The notes: generated by a model not told the origin, from the sequence alone. A DNA stretch of 50,704 bases from DASYAE01 sp036501535 (GCA_036501535.1 DASYAE010000035.1:1-50704); one strand, 5' to 3'. Positions 32,053-41,102 are shown, counted from the stretch's first letter. Numbers and translations are program-made.

Positions 32053-34434
32053 ATGTCCCGACTCGCCCGCTGGTGCTTGCGACGGCGCCGGCTCGTCCTG
32101 GCCCTCTGGCTGCTGCTGCTCGTCGCCGCGCTCGGTGCCGCCCGCGCGGCCGGCAGCGACTACGACTCGAGCCTGAGCCTGCCGGGCACCGACTCCCAGG
32201 CCGCGGTCACCCTGCTCACGCAGGACTTCCCGGCCGCCGCAGGGGAGAGCGACAGCATCGTGGTAGCGACATCGGGGGGTGCGAGCGTGCTGGACCCGGG
32301 CGTGCGCAAGAGCGTGACCGCCGCGTTCGGCAAGGTCGCCGCCCTGCCGCACATCGCCTCGGTGACCAGTCCGTACACCGCGGCGGGCGCCGGGCAGATC
32401 AGCCGGGACGGCACCGTCGCGTTCGCCCGGGTCACCTGGGACCTGCAACCCGCCGACATCACCACAGCCGACGTGCAGACACTGATCCAGACCGCTGAGA
32501 CCGCCGGCCGCGCGGATGTGCACGTCTCGCTCGGCGGCGCGTCGATCACCGCCTCCGAGCGGGCGAAGCCGGGCCCCTCGGTCGCCGTCGGCGTCGTGGC
32601 GGCGCTGGCCGTCCTGCTCATCGTGTTCGGCGGCGCGCTGCTGCCCGCCGTGCTGCCCCTGGTCGGCGCCGCTTTCGCGCTGGTGGCGGGCAGCGCCGCG
32701 ATCAGCCTGCTCAGCCATGTGCTGACGGTAGCCGGCGAGTCGACCGACCTGGCGGTGCTGATCGGCCTCGGCGTCGGCGTCGACTACGGCCTGTTCATCG
32801 TCAGCAGGCACCGCGCGGCGGTCAAGCGCGGCCGGTCCTTCGAAGACGCGGTCGCCGAGGCCGCGAACACCTCCGGGCGCACGGTGCTGTTCGCCGGCCT
32901 GACCGTCGTCGTCGCCCTGCTCGGCCAGTTCGCGCTCGGTGTGGGCTTCCTCGACGGGCTCTCCGCGGCGGCGGCCGTCACCGTGCTGCTTACGATCGCG
33001 GCCGCGTTGACGCTGCTGCCCGCGCTGCTCGGCTTCCTCGGCCCGAAGACACTCTCGCGCCGCGAGCGTCACGCTCTCACTCTTGGCCCTGCGGCCGGTG
33101 GTCCCGTCAACGGCACGCGTCGCACCGAACGCAGCGCACGCTGGGCGCGTTTCATCGAGAACCACCGGGCCGCCGCCGCAATCGGCTCGATCGTCGTGGT
33201 CGCGGTGGTCGCGCTGCCCGTCCTCGGTCTGCGCTTGGGCACTTCCGACAGCAGCACGGATCCGGCGAGCTGGACCTCGCGCCAGTCCTATGACGCGCTC
33301 TCGCGCGGCTTCGGTCCCGGCTTCAACGGCCCGCTGGAGCTCGCCGGGCAGATCAGCGGCCCCGGCGATCTGGCGGCCTTCAACCGGCTGCTGGCCGGCG
33401 CGGCACGCGAACCCGGCGTGGCCGCGGTCACCGCCGCGCGCACGTCGCCGTCCGGGGACGCGGTCGTCGCGACCGTCTTTCCCGCCGCCGGGCCCCAGGA
33501 TCAGAGCACGGTCACACTCGTCGACGAGCTGCGTGGCACGCTCATCCCGCAGGCGGCGCGCGAGAGCACGCTCAGCGTGCACGTCGGCGGCCAGACCGCG
33601 TCCGCCATCGACTTCTCACACGTGCTCGGCAGCAAGTTCCCGCTGTTCGTCGCGGTCGTCGTCCTGCTGGCCTTCGTCCTGCTTGCGGCCGTCTTCCGCA
33701 GCCTGCTGATTCCGCTGCTCGCCTCCGTGCTCAACCTGCTGTCGGTCGCCGCCGCGCTCGGCGCCCTGACCGCCGTGTTCACCAAGGGCTGGGGGGCGGG
33801 GCTGATCGGCCTGTCCGGCACCGGCCCGGTGGACGCCTTCCTGCCGGTGGTGATGTTCTCGGTGTTGTTCGGCCTGTCCATGGACTACGAGGTCTACACC
33901 GTGGGGCGCATGCATGAGCAGTGGCGCCGCCTGAACAGGGCCGACGCGCCGCATCCGGACGAGTCCGAGGACGAAGACCCGCACCTCGCGCGCAGGCGCG
34001 CGATCTGGCTCAACCACCGCGCGGTGGCCTCCGGACAAGCGCGCAGCACGGGCATCGTGGCCGCGGCCGCGGGCATCATGATCCTGGTCTTCGGGTCCTT
34101 CCTCATCGGCCGGCACCACCTGCTCCAGGAGTTCGGCTTCGGCCTCGGCTTCTCCGTGTTGATCGACGCGCTGATCCTGCGCAGCGTGCTGCTGCCCGCC
34201 GTGATGCACCTGGCCGGACCGGCGAACTGGGTCCTGCCGGCCCGGCTGCAGCGCCTGTTGCCGCGACTCGACTTCGAAGCCGATCCCGACCCCGATCCCG
34301 GTGCCGGTGCCGGTGCGGTTCCCGGGGCCGGCGACGGCTCTGAATCCGGCGCCGGCGGCGCCGATCTCAGCGCCTCGGACAACAGTGCGCCACGTGTGCA
34401 CACGCCGACACCGGCAGGCCCGCCTCGAGAATGA
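32053..34434 (+). CDS. MMPL-family RND transporter
   Basis: A 793-residue membrane protein with the MmpL layout: an N-terminal helix, a periplasmic domain, a block of five helices, a second periplasmic domain and a second helix block (about 12 helices in all). The proton-relay-type GVGVDYGLFIVSRHRAAVKRG and its second-half counterpart FGLSMDYEVYTVGRMHEQW are clear, each with the Asp-Tyr pair expected in MMPL proteins. A Gly/Ala/Asp-rich tail (last 60 residues, with DPDPDP-type runs) is likely disordered. AAGGAGG precedes the ATG. Export of lipids or hydrophobic metabolites is typical. Divergent from the ECF sigma gene. Confidence 0.88.
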   Translation: MSRLARWCLRRRRLVLALWLLLLVAALGAARAAGSDYDSSLSLPGTDSQAAVTLLTQDFPAAAGESDSIVVATSGGASVLDPGVRKSVTAAFGKVAALPHIASVTSPYTAAGAGQISRDGTVAFARVTWDLQPADITTADVQTLIQTAETAGRADVHVSLGGASITASERAKPGPSVAVGVVAALAVLLIVFGGALLPAVLPLVGAAFALVAGSAAISLLSHVLTVAGESTDLAVLIGLGVGVDYGLFIVSRHRAAVKRGRSFEDAVAEAANTSGRTVLFAGLTVVVALLGQFALGVGFLDGLSAAAAVTVLLTIAAALTLLPALLGFLGPKTLSRRERHALTLGPAAGGPVNGTRRTERSARWARFIENHRAAAAIGSIVVVAVVALPVLGLRLGTSDSSTDPASWTSRQSYDALSRGFGPGFNGPLELAGQISGPGDLAAFNRLLAGAAREPGVAAVTAARTSPSGDAVVATVFPAAGPQDQSTVTLVDELRGTLIPQAARESTLSVHVGGQTASAIDFSHVLGSKFPLFVAVVVLLAFVLLAAVFRSLLIPLLASVLNLLSVAAALGALTAVFTKGWGAGLIGLSGTGPVDAFLPVVMFSVLFGLSMDYEVYTVGRMHEQWRRLNRADAPHPDESEDEDPHLARRRAIWLNHRAVASGQARSTGIVAAAAGIMILVFGSFLIGRHHLLQEFGFGLGFSVLIDALILRSVLLPAVMHLAGPANWVLPARLQRLLPRLDFEADPDPDPGAGAGAVPGAGDGSESGAGGADLSASDNSAPRVHTPTPAGPPRE

Positions 34435-34449
34435 ATGCCGTCGTATGCC

Positions 34450-36447
34450 CTATGTGCACGCGTTTCCATTGAGGGTGAAGGTGGTCGGAGCGGCGTCGCT
34501 GTTGGTCCAGGTGCCCTGGAAGCCGAAGGAGGTGTTCCCGCCGGCGGCGAGGGTGGCGTTGTAGCTTGCGTTGGTCGCGGTCACCGCTTCGCCGGCCTGC
34601 GTGGTGGTGGCGTTCCAGGCGTTGGTGATGTGTTGGTCGCCGGGGAAGGTGAAGCCGAGGCTCCAACCGTCGATGGCGCTGGCGCCGGTGTTGTCGATCG
34701 TCACGTTCGCGGTGAACCCGCCGGTCCACTGGCTCGTCGTGGAGTACGAGACCTGGCAGGTGCCGCCGGTCGCGCCGCCGCTGACGGTCCAGGTGAAGGA
34801 GGCTGAGCCGGAGGCTCCGGTGGAGTCGGTCGCGGTGACCTTCACGGTGGAGGTTCCGGCGGCGGTCGGCGTGCCGGTGATCTGCCCGCTCGAGTTGATC
34901 GACAGGCCCGGAGGCAGGCCGGTGGCACTGAAGGTCAGGCTCTGGCCCGAGGCCGAGTCGGTGGCGTGGATCTGCAGCGCGGGGATCGCCGTCCCGACGG
35001 TGCCGGTCTGGTTGCCCGGGCCGGCCACCGACACCGTGTTGCCCGGGGGAGTCGTCGATCCGGCCGGGGTGACGTAGACCGCGAAGGCGTCGTGGGCGGC
35101 CTGGAACGTGAAGGGCGCCGTCACCGAGCCGCTCGAGGCGCTCAGTGTCTGGTCGAAGACCACCTGCGGAGCGCTGAGCGGGGACTGGTCCGGGATGCGG
35201 TCGACGGTGACGGTCACGCTGCCGCCTGCGGCCAGCCACGAGAGCGACGACAGACCGCTGAACGTCACGGAGGCCGCGCCCGTGTACCCGTTCTCGTCTC
35301 CGATGATCGCGACAGCGCGTTTGGCCGTGCTGTCCTCGCTCGCGGAGATCGCCGTCGAGCCGACCTCGCCCGAGGTGTTGACGAGGGTGCCGGTCATGTC
35401 CGCGTAGTCGCGCATCGCCCACCAGTTGCCGGTCGGCTCCCAGGTGCCGTTCACCTCGGTGAGGATGCCGGTCAGGTTCGGGATCTCGCAGCAGTTCCAG
35501 TTCCCGCGCAGCGCGTTGGTGTAGCCCGACTGGGCGAACCGCGCCAGGTACCACGCGGTCACGCCCGCGGTCTGCTGGTCCTGTGGCTGGTATTCGTTCG
35601 CGGACAACGGAATCGTCGGGGAGATGCCGTTGGCCGACTGGGCGCTGTCGATCGCCTGCGCCACGGTGACCGGGTCGTCCCCGTCGCCCTCGTCGTGGTT
35701 GGTGATCATGTTGGGCAGGGTGTCCGCGGACCGGGTGTGCGCGAGCCAGGTGTTCCACTCGCCGGAGTTCTGCTGCGGCGTGGAGGCGAAGTCCGGGCCG
35801 ACGATCTGTGCGCCGGGGGCGATGCGGTGGATCTCCTGCACGGCCGTGTCCCACATCTGGAAGTACTGGGTGCTGTCCGCGCCGCGGGTCCAGAACAGTG
35901 AGATGTCCGGTTCGTTCCAGATGTCGTAGGCGAACTTGAGCCCCGAGTTCTGCAGCGCCCCCACGGCGGCGTCGATGAAGCTGACCCAGTTGGAGCAGTT
36001 GCCGCTGTCGCACGGATAGGTGGTGTTCGACGGCTGACTGCCGTCCGCGCCGTAGACGTCGCTGAGGATGACCTGGTACTGCGCGTGGTACGGCGCCTGG
36101 GTCAACCGTTTGGCCTGATTGATCACCTCGGTGATGTCCGCCTGCGTGCCGGAGCCGGCGCTGTAGCCGTCACCGATCCAGCCGCTCGAGGCGTGGCCGC
36201 CGCCGCGGAACGCATTGATGTTCAGCGGCTCTAGATACTGGTCCGACGGCTGCGTGCCGTCCTGACTGATGCCGTAGAGGAAACCCTCGCCGATCTCGGT
36301 CGACGGCCCGCGGGTCGAGGCGAGGTTCACGCTCAGCGCTTCTGTGGTGGCGGCACGGCCGGCCGCCGGCAGGAGCATCGGGACGGCCAGCGCGGCGGCC
36401 GCGGCGGCCGCCAGCGCGGGGCGGCCTAATCGGGATCTCAGTTTCAT
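34450..36447 (-). CDS. secreted glycoside hydrolase (clan GH-A, GH39-like) with CBM2
   Basis: A 665-residue exported enzyme with a signal peptide (residues 1-32). The catalytic TIM barrel (about 40-370) has the acid/base motif DIWNEPD (Glu179) and a candidate nucleophile in LSANEYQ (Glu285). A beta-sandwich follows to about 470, then a putative-Ig (He_PIG-type) domain (about 478-560, LPPGLSINSSGQITGTP), and a C-terminal CBM2 (about 563-665, CQVSYSTTSQWTGGFTANVTIDNTG...CT) with Cys at both ends. It would bind and cut plant polysaccharide outside the cell. The gene lies downstream of the sugar ABC operon on the same strand, 131 bases after the binding-protein gene with a hairpin between. Exact GH family and linkage are uncertain. 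Confidence 0.8.
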   Translation of the reverse strand: MKLRSRLGRPALAAAAAAALAVPMLLPAAGRAATTEALSVNLASTRGPSTEIGEGFLYGISQDGTQPSDQYLEPLNINAFRGGGHASSGWIGDGYSAGSGTQADITEVINQAKRLTQAPYHAQYQVILSDVYGADGSQPSNTTYPCDSGNCSNWVSFIDAAVGALQNSGLKFAYDIWNEPDISLFWTRGADSTQYFQMWDTAVQEIHRIAPGAQIVGPDFASTPQQNSGEWNTWLAHTRSADTLPNMITNHDEGDGDDPVTVAQAIDSAQSANGISPTIPLSANEYQPQDQQTAGVTAWYLARFAQSGYTNALRGNWNCCEIPNLTGILTEVNGTWEPTGNWWAMRDYADMTGTLVNTSGEVGSTAISASEDSTAKRAVAIIGDENGYTGAASVTFSGLSSLSWLAAGGSVTVTVDRIPDQSPLSAPQVVFDQTLSASSGSVTAPFTFQAAHDAFAVYVTPAGSTTPPGNTVSVAGPGNQTGTVGTAIPALQIHATDSASGQSLTFSATGLPPGLSINSSGQITGTPTAAGTSTVKVTATDSTGASGSASFTWTVSGGATGGTCQVSYSTTSQWTGGFTANVTIDNTGASAIDGWSLGFTFPGDQHITNAWNATTTQAGEAVTATNASYNATLAAGGNTSFGFQGTWTNSDAAPTTFTLNGNACT

Positions 36448-36545
36448 CGACTCCTCCTACGGTTCGGCGCCACGGTGCTGTGGCTCGACGCGACAGGCAG
36501 CGCTGTGCGTTCGCCGAACGCGATCTGATAGTGGTCGGTCGAGGC

Positions 36546-36567
36546 GCCGCGGTCGGTGGACCGCGGC
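36546..36567 (-). terminator. hairpin after the sugar-binding protein gene
   Basis: GCCGCGGTC-GGTG-GACCGCGGC: a perfect nine-base stem with a four-base loop, starting 12 bases after the stop of the binding-protein gene on the minus strand. No T-run. It would end or attenuate the ABC operon transcript before the glycosidase gene. Confidence 0.6.
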
Positions 36568-36578
36568 TCGGCTTTGGG

Positions 36579-37961
36579 TCAGCCTGCTGATGCGAGGTCG
36601 TCGTCGGCCTGGTTGGCCGCGGCGTTCACGGCGCCGGGGATGTTCTGGCCGTTGAGGTAGGCGGGCGCGAGCTGGTTGGCGATGTCCAGCTGCGCCTGGC
36701 TCATGCCGGGGGTGACCGGCCAGTAGACGACGTTCCACTTCGACTCGGTCTCGAACGGGGTCACGTCCAGGCCCTTGCCCTGCCAGTAGGCGGCGAACTG
36801 CGGGTCGAGCGAGCCGACGCCGGGCCAGATGTAGCCGCCGGAGCCGAGGATCTGCTCGGAGGCCTTCGAGCCGAGCCACTGCTCCAGCTCCCAGGCGGCC
36901 TGCTGGTTCGGCGAGTGGGCGTTGACCGAGTCGATCAGGCCGTTGAGCACGGTCCAGCAGCCGTCCGGCCCGCAGGGGGCCCGCAGCACGCCGAGCTTGA
37001 ACTTGACCTCCTGCTGGATGCCGGAGATCTCCCAGTCGCCGCCCTCGATCATCGCCACCTTGCCCTGCGCGAACAGGGTCTGGTCCTCGCTGTTGTTCGC
37101 GGCGGCGTCGGTGCCCAGGTCCGAGCCCGGCGCGGCGACGTGGTACTTGTACATCATGTCGGTGAGGAACTGGAAGGTCTGCTTGCCGGCGGTGGTGTCG
37201 AAGGACACGGTCTTGGCGTAGGGCTGCGGGATCATCTTCACGCCGTCCTCGGCCAGGTAGGGCTCGAACCCCCACTGCATCTCGTTCGGCGAGTCGGTGC
37301 CGTAGGTGGCCACCGAGTTCGGGTTGAAGCCCGGCGAGAGTGCGTTGTTGCCGCCGGTGTCGGTCGTCAGCTGCTTGAGGAAGGCCAGCCACGTTCCGCC
37401 GTCGGTCGGGTTCCAGGTCAGCTGCGTGGTGGGCACGGTGATGTGGTGCTGGGTGAAGTAATCGGCGTTGTAGAAGTACGCGATGGTGTCCCAGTCCTTG
37501 GGCAGCCCGTACAGCTTGCCGGAGAACTCGTGGAGGTTGACCAGGGTCGGCAGGTACTGGTTCAGGTCGATGCCGGCCGACTTGATCTTGGCGGTCAGGT
37601 CCTCCATCACGCCGTCCTTCAGCCAGGACGCGATCATCGGGGTGTTGACCCAGTAGACGTCCGGCCCGCCGCCGGAGCTGAACTCGGTGGTCAGCTTCGG
37701 CTGGTAGCTGTTGTAGGCGAAGGACTCGATCGTGACGTGGATGTTCGGGTGCGCCTTCTCGAACTGGTCGATCGACTTCTGGTACCCGGCCTGCTCGGGG
37801 GTCTGCCACATGGCGTAGGTGAGGTTGACCGTCCCGGAGCCGCCGGATCCGCCGGACGAGCAGGCGGCTGCGCCGGTCAGGAGGGCCATGCATCCGCCCA
37901 GCACGGCCATCCGCCGTGACGTGCGCCGGAGCGGATCGCTCCGCCGTGTTCGTGTCATCAT
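36579..37961 (-). CDS. ABC transporter sugar-binding lipoprotein (family 1)
   Basis: A 460-residue extracytoplasmic binding protein. The N-terminal basic region and hydrophobic core end in a lipobox-like GAAAC (Cys34), so it is probably lipid-anchored. The mature part follows the MalE-like family 1 pattern: LTYAMWQTPEQAGYQKSIDQFEKAHPNI, then GGGPDVYWVN, KLYGLPKDWDTIAYFYNADYF and QGKVAMIEGGDWEIS. Two ATG codons stand side by side (37961 and 37958). It is the third gene after the two permeases, an order opposite to the usual binding-protein-first arrangement. No ATPase is in the cluster; a shared MsiK-type ATPase elsewhere is likely, as known in streptomycetes. Confidence 0.87.
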   Translation of the reverse strand: MMTRTRRSDPLRRTSRRMAVLGGCMALLTGAAACSSGGSGGSGTVNLTYAMWQTPEQAGYQKSIDQFEKAHPNIHVTIESFAYNSYQPKLTTEFSSGGGPDVYWVNTPMIASWLKDGVMEDLTAKIKSAGIDLNQYLPTLVNLHEFSGKLYGLPKDWDTIAYFYNADYFTQHHITVPTTQLTWNPTDGGTWLAFLKQLTTDTGGNNALSPGFNPNSVATYGTDSPNEMQWGFEPYLAEDGVKMIPQPYAKTVSFDTTAGKQTFQFLTDMMYKYHVAAPGSDLGTDAAANNSEDQTLFAQGKVAMIEGGDWEISGIQQEVKFKLGVLRAPCGPDGCWTVLNGLIDSVNAHSPNQQAAWELEQWLGSKASEQILGSGGYIWPGVGSLDPQFAAYWQGKGLDVTPFETESKWNVVYWPVTPGMSQAQLDIANQLAPAYLNGQNIPGAVNAAANQADDDLASAG

Positions 37962-37975
37962 CGACTCTCCCACTC

Positions 37976-38881
37976 CTATCGGTTGATGCCGGAGAGCTGG
38001 ATCGAACGCACGATCTGCTTCTGGAAAACCGCGAAGACGGCCAGCAGCGGCACCAGCGCGACGAGCGACGCGGCGAGCACGAGGTTCCACTGCTGGCCGA
38101 AGGACGACTGGAGCGCGGCGACGCCGACCGTGAGCACCTGGTGCGACTGGGTGTCGGTCACGATCAGCGGCCAGAGGAAGTTGTTCCAGCCGAACACGAA
38201 CGCGATCAGGGTGGCCGTGACGATGATCGGCCGGCCCATGGGCAGCAGGATCGCCGTGAAGATCCGCCATTCGGAGGCGCCGTCCACCCGTGCGGAGTCG
38301 AAGACCTCCGCCGGCAGCGACATGAAGTACTGCCGCATCAGGAAGATGGTGTAGGGCACACCCAGGACGTAGGGCAGGATGATCGCCCAGTACGTATTGC
38401 TGAGGTGCAGCTCCCGCATCATCGTGTACAGCGGAACGATGGTGACGACGTTCGGCACCATCAGCGTCGCCAGGTAGACCGAGAACAGGCCGTCCCGGCC
38501 GGGGAACGGCAGCCGCGCGAACGCGTACGCGGCCAGGACGCCGAAACCGACCTGACCGAGCGTCAGGACCGCGGTGAGCAGCGCGGTGTTGCCCAGGTAC
38601 TTGATGAAGTCGTCGGTGAACAGGATCGTGGTGAAGTTGCCTGTGTAGAGGGAGTGCGGCGGCGTCCACGGGGAGCTGCCGAGGATGGACGAGGCCGGTT
38701 TGAGCGCGCCGAAGAGCGCCAGAACGTACGGGGCGACGAAGACGGCTGCGATGAGGGTCAGGCACAGGTAGAATGCCATGTATCTCAGGGTTCGTGGAAT
38801 ATTTCGACCTCGGCGCACCGGGCCCGTCCGCGGGGCTGGGGGACGGGTCGGGCCGGCGTCGGAAGGCGTGATGGCAGCCAT
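37976..38881 (-). CDS. ABC sugar transporter permease, MalG-like
   Basis: A 301-residue membrane protein with six helices (first at about 35-57). The coupling motif is EVFDSARVDGASEWRIFTAILLPMGRP, of the EAA-type, where the ATPase docks. The short C-terminal KQIVRSIQLSGINR is diagnostic of MalG-type permeases, which end in a GAVKG/GINR tail. It begins three bases after the partner permease stop, and the binding-protein gene follows 14 bases after its own stop. Confidence 0.88.
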   Translation of the reverse strand: MAAITPSDAGPTRPPAPRTGPVRRGRNIPRTLRYMAFYLCLTLIAAVFVAPYVLALFGALKPASSILGSSPWTPPHSLYTGNFTTILFTDDFIKYLGNTALLTAVLTLGQVGFGVLAAYAFARLPFPGRDGLFSVYLATLMVPNVVTIVPLYTMMRELHLSNTYWAIILPYVLGVPYTIFLMRQYFMSLPAEVFDSARVDGASEWRIFTAILLPMGRPIIVTATLIAFVFGWNNFLWPLIVTDTQSHQVLTVGVAALQSSFGQQWNLVLAASLVALVPLLAVFAVFQKQIVRSIQLSGINR

Positions 38882-38884
38882 GGA

Positions 38885-39874
38885 TCAGGACACCTCGTAG
38901 GTCGTGCGGCTGCGGAAGAAGCGGAACTGGACGAGGGTGACCACGAGGATCACGCCGAACAGCAGCAGCGACATCGCGGCCGCCGAGCCGACGTCGAAGT
39001 TCTGGAACGCCGTGGTGTAGATCTGGTAGTTGATCACGGTGGTGGCCGAGCCGGGACCGCCCTGGGTGAGCACGTAGACGGTGTCGAAGATCTGGAACGA
39101 GCCGATCACATCGGTGACCAGCACGAACAGCATGGTGGGGTTGAGCAGCGGCAGCGTGATGCGCAGGAACCGCTGCACCGGGCCGGCGCCGTCGATGCTC
39201 GCCGCCTCGTGCAGGGCCGGCGGGATCGTCTGCATCCCGGCGAGGAAGAACAGCATGTTGTAGCCGGCGTACTGCCAGTTGCTCATCATGGCGACGGTCG
39301 GCAGCGCGGTGGTGGCGTCGCCCAGCCAGTTCGGCCCGTGCACGCCGAGCGTCAGGAGCAGGTGGTTGATCAGCCCGGACTGTCCGTTGAACATCCAGCC
39401 CCAGACCACGGCCATCGCGACCGGCGTCGACATGTAGGGCAGCACGTACAGCGCGCGGAACAAGCCGAGCGCGGGCAACCTGCGGTTGAGCAGGATCGCC
39501 AGGCCCAGCGCCATCAGCGTCTGGAGCGGGATGTTCCAGAGCACGTAGTAGACCGTCACGAGCAGTGCGCGGAAGACGTGGTCGTCCTTGGTCATCGTGG
39601 TGAAGTTCGCGAAGCCCACCCAGTGCGGCGGGGTCAGGAAGTTCCACTGGAAGAAGCTCAGGATCAGCACGATGACGACGGGGGCGATCAGGAAGGCCAT
39701 GACGCCGATGAAGCTGGGCAGCACGAACGGCAGCGCGACGGCCAGGCGGCGGGCCCGGATCCGGGTCAGCGGCGTACGTGTGGTGCGCGGCGCGCTCACC
39801 CGATCGGTGATCGAGCCCGTCGCCGCCGGCGCGGTCCGGACCTCCTTGGCATGTCGCGACTCGAGCAGGCGCAT
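38885..39874 (-). CDS. ABC sugar transporter permease, MalF-like
   Basis: A 329-residue membrane protein with a basic cytoplasmic N-tail (about 45 residues) and six helices. The coupling loop ALHEAASIDGAGPVQRFLRITLPLLNP fits the carbohydrate uptake-1 permease family. The ATG overlaps the stop of the LacI gene (TGATG), so synthesis is translationally coupled to the regulator. Together with the MalG-like partner it forms the membrane channel for the sugar delivered by the downstream lipoprotein. Confidence 0.88.
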   Translation of the reverse strand: MRLLESRHAKEVRTAPAATGSITDRVSAPRTTRTPLTRIRARRLAVALPFVLPSFIGVMAFLIAPVVIVLILSFFQWNFLTPPHWVGFANFTTMTKDDHVFRALLVTVYYVLWNIPLQTLMALGLAILLNRRLPALGLFRALYVLPYMSTPVAMAVVWGWMFNGQSGLINHLLLTLGVHGPNWLGDATTALPTVAMMSNWQYAGYNMLFFLAGMQTIPPALHEAASIDGAGPVQRFLRITLPLLNPTMLFVLVTDVIGSFQIFDTVYVLTQGGPGSATTVINYQIYTTAFQNFDVGSAAAMSLLLFGVILVVTLVQFRFFRSRTTYEVS

Positions 39875-41001
39875 CAGCGGCCCCCGGACCCGGCGGGTGG
39901 CGGCCCGGAGCTCTCCCGCACGATCAGCTGCGGCCGCGGTCGGGGACGTGCTGTCGGGGCGGCGCCGATCTGTGCTTGAAGCGCCGCGAAGGCGGCGCGT
40001 CCGAGCTCGGTGAAATCGAGCCGGACCGTGGTCAGGGCCGGGGTGTAGAACTCGGCCTGCGGCACGTCGTCGAAGCCGACGACGCTGACGCTGCCCGGAA
40101 CCGGTCGTCCCGCCTGGTGCATCGCCTTCACGACGCCCAAGGCGAGGTCGTCGTTTCCGCAGAGCACCGCGGTGACCGCGGGATCGCCGGCGAGCAGCCG
40201 GCCCGCCTCGAAGCCGGATCGCGGATCCCACTGCGCCGCGATCGGTTCCGGCGCCGCGATGCCCGCCTCCCGCAGCGCGGACTGCCAGCCGGCGAGGCGC
40301 TGGCTGCTGCTCGTGGACGAGGGGATGGCGACATAGTGCACGGTCTTGTGGCCAAGGCTGAGCAGGTATGCGGTCGCGTCGCTCGCGGCCTGCCGGTCGT
40401 CGATCCACACCCACGGCTTGGGCTGCGTCGTCAGAAGCCGGGCCTCGTCGCCGACCGGCGTCTCGACGATCCCGACGACGGGAACGTCCCGCGGGACCTC
40501 GGCCAGCGCGCGCTGGCTGGCCCGGTCGAAGGCGATCACGATGAGCGCGCTGCCTCGCTCCATCGCCCGGTCGACGGCGTCGGCCACGTCGGCGGGCGCT
40601 TCGGATTCGATCACCCGCACGCCCACCGCGAAGTCGGCGATCCGCGCAGCCTCCTCGATCCCTTGGATGGCGGAGCGCTGGCCGTACAGAGTCGTGTTCG
40701 ACGCGAGCACCGTCACCGCCTGGATGCGTCCGCCGGCCAGCGCGCGGGCCACCCGGTTCGGGCGGAACCCGAGCCGGGCAATGGCCTCCAGCACCTGTTC
40801 GCGGGTCGAGGCGCGCACGCTCGGATGCCCGTTGATCACGCGTGAGACGGTCTGGTAGGAGACGCCCGCCGCACTGGCGACGTCGTTGATGGTGGCCGAG
40901 CGCGACCCGCCGGGCGCGCCGGCGTCCGCGCCTTCGCGGCGCAGTTCGGCAGAGGCGTCGTCGAGCGGCGGCTGCGCCCTTGTGTGACCGCTCACATTCA
41001 T
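39874..41001 (-). CDS. LacI-family transcriptional regulator
   Basis: About 375 residues. The helix-turn-helix (residues 37-58) reads INDVASAAGVSYQTVSRVING. Its recognition-helix residues Tyr49, Gln50 and Arg54 equal Tyr17, Gln18 and Arg22 of E. coli LacI. The hinge helix RPNRVARALAGG follows, then a periplasmic-binding-protein-like sugar domain (EEAARIADFAVGVRVIESE..., CGNDDLALGVVKAMHQAGRPVPGSVSVVGFDDVPQAEFYTPALTTV). The ATG at 41001 is chosen; a GTG at 41022 lies inside the operator, and neither has a ribosome binding site, so the message may be leaderless. A disordered 35-residue leader precedes the domain, unlike LacI. It heads the ABC operon and is divergent from the alpha-galactosidase, so it likely controls both in response to a galactoside. 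Confidence 0.88.
   Translation of the reverse strand: MNVSGHTRAQPPLDDASAELRREGADAGAPGGSRSATINDVASAAGVSYQTVSRVINGHPSVRASTREQVLEAIARLGFRPNRVARALAGGRIQAVTVLASNTTLYGQRSAIQGIEEAARIADFAVGVRVIESEAPADVADAVDRAMERGSALIVIAFDRASQRALAEVPRDVPVVGIVETPVGDEARLLTTQPKPWVWIDDRQAASDATAYLLSLGHKTVHYVAIPSSTSSSQRLAGWQSALREAGIAAPEPIAAQWDPRSGFEAGRLLAGDPAVTAVLCGNDDLALGVVKAMHQAGRPVPGSVSVVGFDDVPQAEFYTPALTTVRLDFTELGRAAFAALQAQIGAAPTARPRPRPQLIVRESSGPPPAGSGGR
40983..40996. promoter_or_regulatory. second lac-type operator (TGTGACCGCTCACA)
   Basis: It differs by one base from the symmetric TGTGAGCGCTCACA core and is centred 27 bases from the primary operator. It lies inside the first codons of the LacI gene if the ATG at 41001 is used. 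Confidence 0.65.
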
Positions 41002-41007
41002 GCCAGG

Positions 41008-41025
41008 ATTGTGAGCGCTCACAAT
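41008..41025. promoter_or_regulatory. primary LacI operator, identical to the symmetric lac operator core
   Basis: ATTGTGAGCGCTCACAAT is a perfect 18-base palindrome and equals the central 18 bases of the idealised symmetric E. coli lac operator. It is in the 101-base gap between the divergent LacI and alpha-galactosidase genes, 77 bases before the latter's start. Confidence 0.85.
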
Positions 41026-41102
41026 TTGAGTGTCAAGGGTGCCGGAACCGCCGGGCTACGGTCGCGGCACCCACCGGGCGGTTCGCGGCAAGGAGGACTC
41101 GG

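Noticed and set aside
34282..34330. Short tandem Asp-Pro/Gly-Ala codon repeat at the end of the MmpL gene
   Set aside because: It is an in-frame low-complexity tail of the protein rather than a separate repeat element.
41001..41022. GTG start of the LacI gene inside the operator
   Set aside because: It would encode the operator as protein sequence and has no ribosome binding site; the ATG at 41001 is simpler, though also without a clear site.
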